A DNA stretch of 64,000 nucleotides from Streptococcus toyakuensis (GTDB lineage: Bacteria > Bacillota > Bacilli > Lactobacillales > Streptococcaceae). Where the stretch lies: contig NZ_AP024523.1 in the NCBI RefSeq assembly GCF_024346585.1, forward strand, positions 691,001 through 755,000. Reading direction: 5' to 3'. The translations under genes and the position numbers were made by a program. The notes under the pieces are model-generated. The model was not told the origin of the DNA. It saw nothing but the letters and a program-made list of their open reading frames with translations, and searched no databases. Position 1 is the first letter of the stretch. Each line of letters begins with the position of its first letter. This document shows positions 8,996 to 15,286 of the stretch, piece by piece.

Positions 8996-9754
8996 ATGAC
9001 AGAAGCGATTTTACAGGTGTCAGACCTGTCCGTTTACTACAATCAAAAGAAGGCCTTGAATAGTGTTTCCCTATCTTTCCAACCTAAGGAAATTACAGCC
9101 TTGATTGGTCCATCTGGATCAGGGAAATCAACCCTCCTCAAGGCTATCAACCGCATGGGAGATCTCAATCCAGAGGTGACCACAACTGGTTCAGTGGTTT
9201 ACAACGGCCACAATATCTACAGTCCACGTACAGATACAGTTGAATTGCGGAAGGAAATCGGTATGGTTTTCCAACAACCAAACCCCTTTCCTATGTCTAT
9301 CTACGAAAATGTTGTTTACGGACTTCGTATCAATGGAGTGAAGGATAAGCAGGTTCTGGATGAAGCGGTAGAAAAAGCCCTACAACGAGCTTCTATCTGG
9401 GATGAGGTCAAGGATTGCCTGCATGATTCAGCTATCGGGCTTTCAGGTGGACAACAACAACGTGTCTGTGTTGCCCGTGTCTTGGCAACTAGTCCTAAAA
9501 TCATTCTCTTGGATGAACCGACTTCAGCCTTGGACCCTATTTCGGCTGGTAAGATTGAGGAAACCTTGTATGGTCTAAAAGATAAATACACCATGCTCTT
9601 GGTTACGCGTTCCATGCAACAAGCCTCTCGTATCTCTGACAAGACAGGATTTTTCCTAGATGGAGATTTGATTGAGTTTAACGATACCAAGAAGATGTTC
9701 CTCAACCCACAACACAAGGAAACAGAAGATTATATTTCAGGAAAATTTGGATAA
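8996..9754 (+). CDS. pstB: Phosphate ABC transporter ATPase PstB (second copy)
   Basis: This 252-residue paralogue of the preceding gene has Walker [10 protein letters not shown], signature LSGGQQQR and Walker [14 protein letters not shown]. The H-loop reads LVTRSMQQA, so the switch histidine seen as VTHSMQQA in the first copy is an arginine here. It may form a heterodimer with the first PstB in which one site is catalytically unequal; that is inference. I believe pneumococcal PstB2 has the same residue, but could not check. AAGGA precedes the start. Confidence 0.93.
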   Translation: MTEAILQVSDLSVYYNQKKALNSVSLSFQPKEITALIGPSGSGKSTLLKAINRMGDLNPEVTTTGSVVYNGHNIYSPRTDTVELRKEIGMVFQQPNPFPMSIYENVVYGLRINGVKDKQVLDEAVEKALQRASIWDEVKDCLHDSAIGLSGGQQQRVCVARVLATSPKIILLDEPTSALDPISAGKIEETLYGLKDKYTMLLVTRSMQQASRISDKTGFFLDGDLIEFNDTKKMFLNPQHKETEDYISGKFG

Positions 9755-9762
9755 GGAGATAA

Positions 9763-10419
9763 ATGATGTTACGTTCTCAATTTGAAGAAGATTTAGAGAA
9801 ATTACACAACCAGTTCTACGCAATGGGACAAGAAGTGCTATCCCAAATCAATCGTACAGTGCGTGCCTTTGTTACTCATGACCGAGATTTGGCCAAAGAA
9901 GTCATCGAAGACGATGCAGAAGTAAACGAATACGAAGTGAAATTGGAGAAGAAATCATTTGAAATGATTGCCCTTCAACAACCCGTTTCTCAGGACTTGC
10001 GTACTGTTTTGACAGTCTTGAAGGCTGTATCTGACTTGGAACGTATGGGGGACCATGCTGTTTCTATTGCTAAAGCAGCAATTCGTATGAAGGGGGAGCA
10101 ACGCATCCCAGCTGTTGAAGAAGAAATTAAGAGAATGGGTCGCGATGTCAAGAACTTCGTTGAAGCAGCCCTTGAACTCTATCTCAATGGTTCAGTGGAT
10201 CAGGCCTATGAAGTAGCAGCTATGGATGAAAAAATCAACCATTACTTTGATAGCATTCGTGACTTGGCTACAGAAGAAATCAAGAAAAATCCAGATGCCA
10301 TCGTTACAGGTCGTGATTACTTCCAAGTGATTGCCTTCTTGGAACGTATTGGAGACTATGCTAAAAATATCTGTGAATGGGTTGTTTACTTTGAAACAGG
10401 TAAGATTGTCGAACTATAA
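9763..10419 (+). CDS. phoU: Phosphate uptake regulator PhoU
   Basis: This 218-residue all-helical cytoplasmic protein consists of two PhoU repeats, each with the metal-binding pattern seen at residues 90-105 (SDLERMGDHAVSIAK) and 190-205 (IAFLERIGDYAKNICEW). PhoU links Pst transport activity to two-component signalling and limits phosphate uptake. It is the last gene of the pst operon; AAGGAG precedes tandem ATGs at 9763 and 9766, and a terminator follows. Confidence 0.94.
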   Translation: MMLRSQFEEDLEKLHNQFYAMGQEVLSQINRTVRAFVTHDRDLAKEVIEDDAEVNEYEVKLEKKSFEMIALQQPVSQDLRTVLTVLKAVSDLERMGDHAVSIAKAAIRMKGEQRIPAVEEEIKRMGRDVKNFVEAALELYLNGSVDQAYEVAAMDEKINHYFDSIRDLATEEIKKNPDAIVTGRDYFQVIAFLERIGDYAKNICEWVVYFETGKIVEL

Positions 10420-10438
10420 AACAGGTTCATTCTGTATA

Positions 10439-10474
10439 AAAAGGAGCTCGAAATCAACTGACAGCTCCTTTTCT
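10439..10474 (+). terminator. Terminator of the pst operon
   Basis: AAAAGGAGCT pairs with AGCTCCTTTT across a 13-base loop and is followed by a short T-containing run. It closes the pst-phoU transcript. Confidence 0.8.
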
Positions 10475-10516
10475 TGAATGAAAAAAATATTTTTAAGATA
10501 AAAATTCAAAAAACAC

Positions 10517-10545
10517 TTGACAAGCAACTTGGATAGCGTTATAAT
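10517..10545 (+). promoter_or_regulatory. Consensus promoter of the amino-acid-binding lipoprotein gene
   Basis: TTGACA (10517-10522), a 17-base spacer and TATAAT (10540-10545) form a perfect vegetative promoter. The start codon follows 31 bases downstream behind AGAGAGG. Confidence 0.9.
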
Positions 10546-10576
10546 TATACAAAATTAACAGAGAGGTTGTTTATTT

Positions 10577-11392
10577 ATGAAATCAAAAAAATGGATATTT
10601 GTTTTATGTAGCTTTCTTGCAAGTTTCTTCTTAGTGGCTTGCCAGTCGGATTCTAACGGTTCTCAGTCAGCTGTTGAGGCCATTAAGCAAAAGGGGAAAT
10701 TAGTTGTGGCGACTAGTCCTGACTATGCACCTTTTGAATTCCAATCCTTAGTTGACGGGAAAAATCAGGTAGTCGGTGCGGATATTGATATGGCCCAAGC
10801 TATCGCTGATGAACTTGGGGTGAAGTTGGAAATTTCAAGCATGAGTTTTGACAATGTCTTGACCAGTCTTCAAACTGGTAAGGCTGACCTAGCAGTTGCG
10901 GGAATTAGCGCTACTGATGAGAGAAAAGAAGTCTTTGATTTTTCAATCCCTTACTATGAAAACAAGATTAGTTTTTTGGTTCGTAAGTCCGATGTAGAAA
11001 AATACAAGGATTTAACTAGCCTTGAAAGTGCTAATATTGCGGCCCAAAAAGGAACTGTTCCAGAATCAATGGTCAAGGAACAATTGCCAAAAGCTCAATT
11101 AACTTCCCTAACCAATATGGGTGAAGCAGTCAATGAATTACAGGCTGGAAAAGTAGATGCTGTTCACATGGATGAGCCTGTTGCGCTTAGTTATGCTGCT
11201 AAAAATGCCGATCTAGCTGTCGCAACTGTCAGCTTGAAGATGAAGGACGGCGAAGCCAATGCAGTTGCCCTTAGAAAAAATAGTGCTGATTTGAAAGAAG
11301 TGGTGGACAAGGTTATCCAAAAACTCAAGGATGACGGTACCTACCAAAAATATCTTGAAAAAGCAGCAAGCCTAACAGAAGTTGAAGAATAA
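10577..11392 (+). CDS. Amino-acid ABC transporter substrate-binding lipoprotein (orphan)
   Basis: This 271-residue protein starts with a signal peptide ending in the lipobox LVAC (Cys 22) and continues into a family 3 solute-binding domain, with KGKLVVATSPDYAPFEF at the N-terminal lobe and DIDMAQAIADELG following. It should bind a polar or basic amino acid outside the membrane. There is no permease or ATPase gene beside it, so it must share a transporter encoded elsewhere. Transcription comes from a near-perfect promoter of its own. A BOX element begins at its stop codon. Confidence 0.9.
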   Translation: MKSKKWIFVLCSFLASFFLVACQSDSNGSQSAVEAIKQKGKLVVATSPDYAPFEFQSLVDGKNQVVGADIDMAQAIADELGVKLEISSMSFDNVLTSLQTGKADLAVAGISATDERKEVFDFSIPYYENKISFLVRKSDVEKYKDLTSLESANIAAQKGTVPESMVKEQLPKAQLTSLTNMGEAVNELQAGKVDAVHMDEPVALSYAAKNADLAVATVSLKMKDGEANAVALRKNSADLKEVVDKVIQKLKDDGTYQKYLEKAASLTEVEE

Positions 11393-11542
11393 TACTCAAT
11401 GAAAATCAAAGAGCGAACTAGGAAGCTAGCCGCAGGTTGCTCAAAGCACTGCTTTGAGGTTGTGGATAGAACTGACGAAGTCAGTAACCATATCTACGGT
11501 AAGGCGACGCTGACGTGGTTTGAAGAGATTTTCGAAGAGTAT
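11393..11542 (-). repeat. BOX element, A1-B1-C1
   Basis: Read on the minus strand this is boxA (about 11485-11542), one 45-bp boxB (11440-11484) and boxC (11393-11439). The segment around 11493-11514 matches the well-known BOX-A PCR primer site apart from one base. BOX elements are non-autonomous repeats of S. pneumoniae and relatives. This copy starts at the stop codon of the binding-protein gene. Confidence 0.93.
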
Positions 11543-11544
11543 AA

Positions 11545-11584
11545 GAAAAAAGCAGAGTTGGAAGTCAGTCCAATTCTGCTTTTA
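11545..11584 (-). terminator. Hairpin overlapping the 3' end of the mocR-like gene
   Basis: AAAAGCAGAGTTGG pairs with CCAATTCTGCTTTT, giving a 14-bp stem with an 8-base loop and A/T tracts on both sides. On the minus strand the right arm includes the last codons of the MocR-like gene. It may terminate transcription in both directions. Confidence 0.7.
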
Positions 11585-12836
11585 AATAGTTTAAAACCTT
11601 TTCCAGATTGTCTAGGGACACCTTGGCAAATTGATAAGGACAGGCATCCAAGTAAGCCTTCTCAAAGAAGTCTAAACCCAGTTGACTGTGCTTGAGACTG
11701 GCGATTTTAGGATACTGGCTCAGGTCTAGTAATAAACCATCGTGTAGGGGATAATGAGGAAGGGGACAAGGTGTTTTGGTTAAACTTTTCTCGAGTTGTT
11801 TTTGGTAGTCTTCTTGATTGGACAAGCGAGCTAGACGGTTTTTCTCAAACAGTTGACTGTCAATATAGAGTGACAGGGCCTTTTGCATGATGAGGTTGCT
11901 GTCGTAGTCTAGGATATTTTTGTAGGCTACAAAGGATTCTTTGATAGTATTTGGCAGAATGAGTGCCGTAATTCGCAGGGCTGGAAAGAGGCTGGTTGAG
12001 AAGGACTTGATGTAAATGACCCGCTCCTCTGTATCTAGATAGTGGAAGGTCTGGCCCTTTTTAGAGTCCAAATCCCCCAGATAGTCGTCCTCTACGATAT
12101 AGACACCATACTTGGTAGCTAAGTCAAGAATAGCTCGTTTGTCCTGCTCAGAATAGGAATGCCCCAGAGGATAGTGAAAACGAGGAATGGTGTAGAAAAA
12201 CTTAATCTTTCCTGTTTTGAAGTGACCTTCCAGCTCCTCCAAGTCAATCCCATCAATGCTTCGTTCAATCGTTTGATAGTCTAAGCCCTGAGCAATCAAG
12301 AGGCGATTCATCCGATGATAGGTCGGCTGTTCTACCAAGATTTCCTTGGCTTGGCTAGGGAAGGAAATTTGAGAGAGAATAAAAAGGGCTTGTTGGGTTC
12401 CAGAAGTCAGTACCAGTTGGTCAGCCTTGCAGTAGAGGGCTTGGTCAAAGAGGAGTTTATGAATGGACTGTCTTAGGTCTTCTAATCCTTCTTGGTTGTC
12501 ATAGTAGTTGAAGAGGTAGTTTTCCCGGCCAACCAAGGTTTCATTGACACAGAGTCGGAAATCGTCATAGGCGCTGGCGTGTTCGTCCGTAACCTCAATT
12601 TCTAGGTCTTGATGTTGCCCTTGTTCTAGGACATAGTAGCCACTCTGGGGCTTGGCATAGAGGTATTGCTCGTGCCGTAATTCCAGCAGGGCTCGTTGAA
12701 TAGTGTCCTTGCTACAGTGAAAGTCAAGGCTCAGTTGACGGATAGAAGGCAGACGACTTCCCGTCGGAAATCGTCCAGACTCGATACCGTTTTTCAGATA
12801 GGAAACAACCTCTTGGTACTTGCTTTGTTTCTTCAT
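11565..12836 (-). CDS. MocR-type GntR regulator with aminotransferase-like domain
   Basis: This 423-residue protein has an N-terminal GntR winged helix (residues 1-70, SRLPSIRQLSLDFHCSKDTIQRALLEL in pieces) and a C-terminal fold-type I aminotransferase-like domain. The domain keeps VEDDYLGDL, but where MocR proteins have SFSK-T-L with the PLP-binding lysine, this one reads IKSFSTSLFPALR, so the usual Schiff-base Lys is Thr. It is probably a DNA-binding regulator that senses a PLP- or amino-acid-related ligand; targets are unknown. Its start (ATG at 12834-12836 on the minus strand) has a strong GGGAGG site. A 180-bp stretch holding its 5' end and promoter is duplicated at 14041-14220. Confidence 0.85.
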   Translation of the reverse strand: MKKQSKYQEVVSYLKNGIESGRFPTGSRLPSIRQLSLDFHCSKDTIQRALLELRHEQYLYAKPQSGYYVLEQGQHQDLEIEVTDEHASAYDDFRLCVNETLVGRENYLFNYYDNQEGLEDLRQSIHKLLFDQALYCKADQLVLTSGTQQALFILSQISFPSQAKEILVEQPTYHRMNRLLIAQGLDYQTIERSIDGIDLEELEGHFKTGKIKFFYTIPRFHYPLGHSYSEQDKRAILDLATKYGVYIVEDDYLGDLDSKKGQTFHYLDTEERVIYIKSFSTSLFPALRITALILPNTIKESFVAYKNILDYDSNLIMQKALSLYIDSQLFEKNRLARLSNQEDYQKQLEKSLTKTPCPLPHYPLHDGLLLDLSQYPKIASLKHSQLGLDFFEKAYLDACPYQFAKVSLDNLEKVLNYLKAELD

Positions 12837-12861
12837 TCCAAACCTCCCTTGATTTTGTTAC

Positions 12862-12890
12862 ATTGTACCCTTTTTTTCCCTTCTTGGCAA
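12862..12890 (-). promoter_or_regulatory. Promoter of the mocR-like gene
   Basis: On the minus strand TTGCCA (12885-12890) is separated by 17 bases from TACAAT (12862-12867). The start codon follows 25 bases downstream. The same promoter exists as an orphan copy at 14143-14171. Confidence 0.7.
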
Positions 12891-12910
12891 TGTCTAAAGT
12901 GTTTCTCTCG

Positions 12911-12939
12911 TTCACATCTAGGGGCAAATGTGGTATACT
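12911..12939 (+). promoter_or_regulatory. Rightward promoter in repeat copy 1
   Basis: TTCACA (12911-12916), 17 bases, TATACT (12934-12939) with TG one base before the -10. This is the same promoter that in copy 2 reads towards budA; here it reads towards the bacteriocin-like locus about 310 bases downstream. Confidence 0.6.
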
Positions 12940-13112
12940 CCCATTTTTAACACTTTTTTAAATCAAAGAGCAATCAAATGCGGATGTGACAGTTTTTCGG
13001 AACTTTTTTTCTCTTTAAAACAAAATGTGTATTTTTATCTGGGGTTGATTTGTTTTAAAAAGTTTTCATGCTAATTTTCCCTTATTACTTGCACATATTT
13101 TTAGCAAAATAC
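12940..13112. other. AT-rich intergenic stretch with a perfect 11-bp inverted repeat
   Basis: No gene is apparent between the repeat and the bacteriocin promoter. TTTAAAACAAA (13014-13024) and TTTGTTTTAAA (13049-13059) form a perfect inverted repeat with a 24-base loop. It lacks a following T run and may be an operator or a relic of the inserted segment. Confidence 0.4.
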
Positions 13113-13141
13113 TTGAAACCGTTTTCTTGTTGTGATATAAT
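13113..13141 (+). promoter_or_regulatory. Housekeeping promoter of the bacteriocin-like locus
   Basis: TTGAAA (13113-13118), a 17-base spacer and TATAAT (13136-13141), with TG one base before the -10. This is one of the strongest promoter matches in the window. Confidence 0.8.
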
Positions 13142-13161
13142 AGAATTGAAAAATAAAAGTA

Positions 13162-13169
13162 TACGAATA
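13162..13169 (+). promoter_or_regulatory. Candidate SigX combox (cinbox)
   Basis: TACGAATA is an exact match to the 8-bp combox recognised by the competence sigma factor SigX/ComX in mitis-group streptococci. It lies 83 bases upstream of the bacteriocin-like start codon, just after a housekeeping promoter. An 8-mer can occur by chance about once or twice in a window of this size, so this is a candidate only. I noticed no other exact copy elsewhere in the window, though I did not search exhaustively. Confidence 0.45.
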
Positions 13170-13252
13170 ACTTGTTAGAAAGGAGGTTTAAATCAGAAAA
13201 TCAAGTTATTTTATCAGTAATATATATTTGTGACTTGAAAGGAGTGTTTTTT

Positions 13253-13774
13253 ATGAAATTTAAAAAAATTGTAACTTCAGCTCTTGTTGTATTATCACTA
13301 TTTTCTATTATGTCTCCTTCTATAGCTTCTGTTAGAGTATTTGCTGATGATGTAACTACCACGGAAGTTTCTGAAATTAGTACTCAAGAACAAAAACAAA
13401 TCGATGATGTAGCCAATGTTCTTGAACAAATGTTTAGAAATGGAGTTAATGAAAAAAATTTTACTGAATATGTTTATAAAAACTTTTCTCAAAAAGATAT
13501 TGCTTTTGCGGAAAATGAATTAGAAACTAATATTAATAATCCCTATGACAGAGTCCCTTGGGATGAGATGGGAGGATGTATAGCAGGAAAAATACGAGAT
13601 GAATTTTTTGCTATGATCAATGTTTCGCTAATTGTTAAGTATGCGCAGAAGAAGGCTTGGTCAGAATTAGCTAAAGTGGTACTAAGATTTGTTAAAGCTA
13701 ATGGACTTAAAACAAATATTTATATCATTGCTGGTCAATTGGCTATTTGGGCAGTTCAGTGCGGTATGGAATAA
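13253..13774 (+). CDS. Secreted bacteriocin-like protein, streptococcin A-M57 type
   Basis: The product is 173 residues with a classic signal peptide (MKFKKIVTSALVVLSLF, then a small-residue region ending near ASVRVFADD). The mature part has an acidic helical N-terminal half and a C-terminal half with two Cys, in GGCIAGKIRDEF and near the end in WAVQCGME, which could form one disulfide. The C-terminal pattern of WSELAKVV, FVKANGLKTN and AGQLAIWAVQCG resembles, from memory, the large non-lantibiotic bacteriocin streptococcin A-M57 and the SSU0592/SSU0593 family. ATG 13253 has AAAGGAG upstream and starts directly at the signal peptide; an in-frame TTG at 13172 is rejected. It overlaps by one base with a small membrane protein likely to give immunity. 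Base composition is more AT-rich than its neighbours, consistent with transfer. Confidence 0.7.
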   Translation: MKFKKIVTSALVVLSLFSIMSPSIASVRVFADDVTTTEVSEISTQEQKQIDDVANVLEQMFRNGVNEKNFTEYVYKNFSQKDIAFAENELETNINNPYDRVPWDEMGGCIAGKIRDEFFAMINVSLIVKYAQKKAWSELAKVVLRFVKANGLKTNIYIIAGQLAIWAVQCGME

Positions 13775-13941
13775 TGCGTGATAAAAAATTTCTTATTAAA
13801 GATGCGATTATTAGCTTTTTGATTGGATTTGTATATGCGTATTTAGTGTTACAAAAATTTATCCTTTGGAAAATCCTTTTGTTTGCATTTATTTTTGCAA
13901 TTATTAATACAATATTTATGTTTACTAGGAACAAAAAATAA
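13774..13941 (+). CDS. Small membrane protein, probable bacteriocin immunity
   Basis: This 55-residue protein starts MRDKKFLIKDAIISFLIG, contains two hydrophobic helices with a short polar turn, and ends TRNKK. It has no homologue I can name. Its start overlaps the stop of the bacteriocin-like gene (TAATG), so it is made together with it. A short, basic, two-span protein placed directly after a secreted bacteriocin is the usual layout for an immunity protein; the function is inferred only from this context. Confidence 0.6.
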   Translation: MRDKKFLIKDAIISFLIGFVYAYLVLQKFILWKILLFAFIFAIINTIFMFTRNKK

Positions 13942-13965
13942 ATAATGATTTAGTTAAATAAAAAG

Positions 13966-13998
13966 CGACCCCTAGGGAAGTGTGTTCCTTAGGGGTTG
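13966..13998 (+). terminator. Terminator-like hairpin after the bacteriocin-like locus
   Basis: A 14-bp stem (13966-13979 with 13985-13998, GC-rich core CCCCTA/TAGGGG, two G-T pairs) with loop GTGTG. The following T run is weak, so termination may be partial. It marks the right end of the inserted cassette before repeat copy 2. Confidence 0.6.
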
Positions 13999-14024
13999 TT
14001 GTGCTAGTTCAAGTTTTGTTTCTG

Positions 14025-14117
14025 TCAAAATCTCAGACTACCCGTTGGAAAACGTCCAGACTCGATACCGTTTTTCAGATAGGAAACAACCTCTTGGTAC
14101 TTGCTTTGTTTCTTCAT
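14025..14117 (-). pseudogene. Truncated 5' copy of the mocR-like gene
   Basis: On the minus strand the frame reproduces the first 26 residues of the MocR-like regulator (MKKQSKYQEVVSYLKNGIES, then GRFPTG) before diverging into SLRF and a stop at the repeat boundary. It keeps the ribosome binding site and the leftward promoter. It is the by-product of the 180-bp duplication, and would at most make a 30-residue stub lacking the winged helix. Confidence 0.9.
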
Positions 14118-14220
14118 TCCAGATCTCCCTTGATTTTGTTACATTGTACCCTTTTTTTCCCTTCTTGGCAATGTCTAAAGTGTTTCTCTCGTTCACATCT
14201 AGGGGCAAATGTGGTATACT
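14041..14220. repeat. Direct repeat, copy 2: mocR 5' end plus divergent promoter region
   Basis: Second copy of the 180-bp repeat found at 12760-12939. Copy 1 remains attached to the intact mocR-like gene and copy 2 to budA. The distance between the two copies is 1281 bases, which equals the net gain of DNA at this locus. Confidence 0.95.
14192..14220 (+). promoter_or_regulatory. Probable promoter of budA
   Basis: TTCACA (14192-14197), 17 bases, TATACT (14215-14220), extended by TG one base before the -10. Transcription would run through the BOX element into budA, giving a leader of about 320 bases. Confidence 0.6.
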
Positions 14221-14239
14221 TAGGAGTAAGATTTATAGA

Positions 14240-14528
14240 ATAATACTCTTCGAAAATCTCTTCAAACCACGTCAGCTTCGCCTTGCCGTAGATATGGTTA
14301 CTGACTTCGTCAGTTCTATCCACAACCTCAAAACAGTGTTTTGAGCTGACTTCGTCAGTTCTATCCACAACCTCAAAACAGTGTTTTGAGCTGACTTCGT
14401 CAGTTCTATCCACAACCTCAAAACAGTGTTTTGAGCTGACTTCGTCAGTCTTATCTACAACCTCAAAGCAGTGCTTTGAGCAATCTGCGGCTCGCTTACT
14501 AGTTTGCTCTTCGATTTTCATTGAGTAT
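14240..14528 (+). repeat. BOX element, A1-B4-C1
   Basis: boxA (14240-14300) is followed by four tandem 45-bp boxB units (14301-14345, 14346-14390, 14391-14435, 14436-14480) and boxC (14481-14528). The first three boxB units are identical and the fourth differs at a few positions, so the array probably expanded recently. It lies in the 5' leader of budA. Each boxB can form a hairpin (CTGACTTCGTCAG is a short palindrome). Confidence 0.95.
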
Positions 14529-14545
14529 AACAGATAAGAAAGTGA

Positions 14546-15277
14546 ATGGATAAGAACGTGCAGGAACCAGTGAAATTATTTCAATACAATACCCTCGGAG
14601 CCTTGATGGCTGGCCTTTATGGTGGTACCATGACAGTGGGAGAATTGCTAGAGCATGGTGATCTTGGTTTGGGAACCTTGGATTCCATTGATGGAGAATT
14701 GATTGTCTTGGATGGCAAGGCCTATCAGGCTAAAGGATCAGGAGAGCAACCAGAGATTGTGGAAGTGTCACCAGATGCCCTTATTCCTTATGCAGCAGTA
14801 GTACCGCATCAGGCAGAGGTCATTTTCCGCCAGCGCTTTGAGATGACAGACAAGGAATTGGAAGAACGAATTGAGTCTTATTATGATGGGGAAAATCTTT
14901 TCCGCTCTATCAAGATTCGGGGGGAATTTTCGCATATGCATGTGCGTATGATTCCTAAGTCAACACCAGATACCAAGTTTGCTGAGGTCGCAACCCATCA
15001 ACCGGAATATAGTCGTGACAATGTGGCGGGAACCATTGTTGGTTTCTGGACGCCTGAGATTTTTCATGGAGTCAGTGTGGCAGGCTATCATCTACACTTC
15101 ATCTCAGATGACTTGACCTTCGGTGGGCATGTCATGGACTTTGTCATCAAGGAAGGCATTATCGAGGTGGGAGCAGTTGACCAGTTGGACCAACGTTTCC
15201 CAGTCCAAGACCGTCAATACTTGTTTGCTAAGTTCAATGTTGACGAGATGAAAAAAGATATTGAAAAGGCAGAATAG
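14546..15277 (+). CDS. budA: Alpha-acetolactate decarboxylase
   Basis: This 243-residue cytoplasmic enzyme converts acetolactate to acetoin, diverting pyruvate from branched-chain amino acid synthesis and consuming protons. The zinc-binding histidines are in GYHLHFISDDLTFGGHVMD near residues 180-200, and the N-terminal FQYNTLGALMAGLYGG segment is typical. The ribosome binding site is weak (AAGAAAGTG). It follows the BOX element by 17 bases and is coupled to a YhfC-type membrane protein. Confidence 0.93.
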   Translation: MDKNVQEPVKLFQYNTLGALMAGLYGGTMTVGELLEHGDLGLGTLDSIDGELIVLDGKAYQAKGSGEQPEIVEVSPDALIPYAAVVPHQAEVIFRQRFEMTDKELEERIESYYDGENLFRSIKIRGEFSHMHVRMIPKSTPDTKFAEVATHQPEYSRDNVAGTIVGFWTPEIFHGVSVAGYHLHFISDDLTFGGHVMDFVIKEGIIEVGAVDQLDQRFPVQDRQYLFAKFNVDEMKKDIEKAE

Positions 15278-15286
15278 GAGAAGAAA

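Larger units (their letters stand above)
12760..12939. repeat. Direct repeat, copy 1: mocR 5' end plus divergent promoter region
   Basis: These 180 bases recur at 14041-14220 with four mismatches by eye (about 98 percent identity). The copy contains the first 26 or so codons of the mocR-like gene, its ribosome binding site, a leftward promoter and a rightward promoter. With its partner it brackets the bacteriocin-like locus. Confidence 0.95.

Noticed and set aside
11399-11695. Open frame of 98 codons on the plus strand
   Set aside because: It is made of BOX element sequence plus the antisense of the mocR-like 3' end; BOX-derived frames recur in every copy.
12696-12950. Plus-strand frame over the mocR 5' end
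   Set aside because: It is antisense to the start of the mocR-like gene and its promoter, and is open only because of strand composition.
12760-14220. Transposon or IS explanation for the 180-bp repeats
   Set aside because: The repeats are direct, consist of native mocR/budA sequence, and enclose no transposase or terminal inverted repeats.
14301-14480. Four tandem 45-bp repeats that could suggest a CRISPR array
   Set aside because: There are no spacers between the units and no cas genes; the units are boxB modules inside a BOX element.
14114-14521. Open frame of 135 codons on the minus strand with a repeated peptide
   Set aside because: The peptide repeat is simply the translation of the boxB units, whose 45-bp length keeps the frame open.
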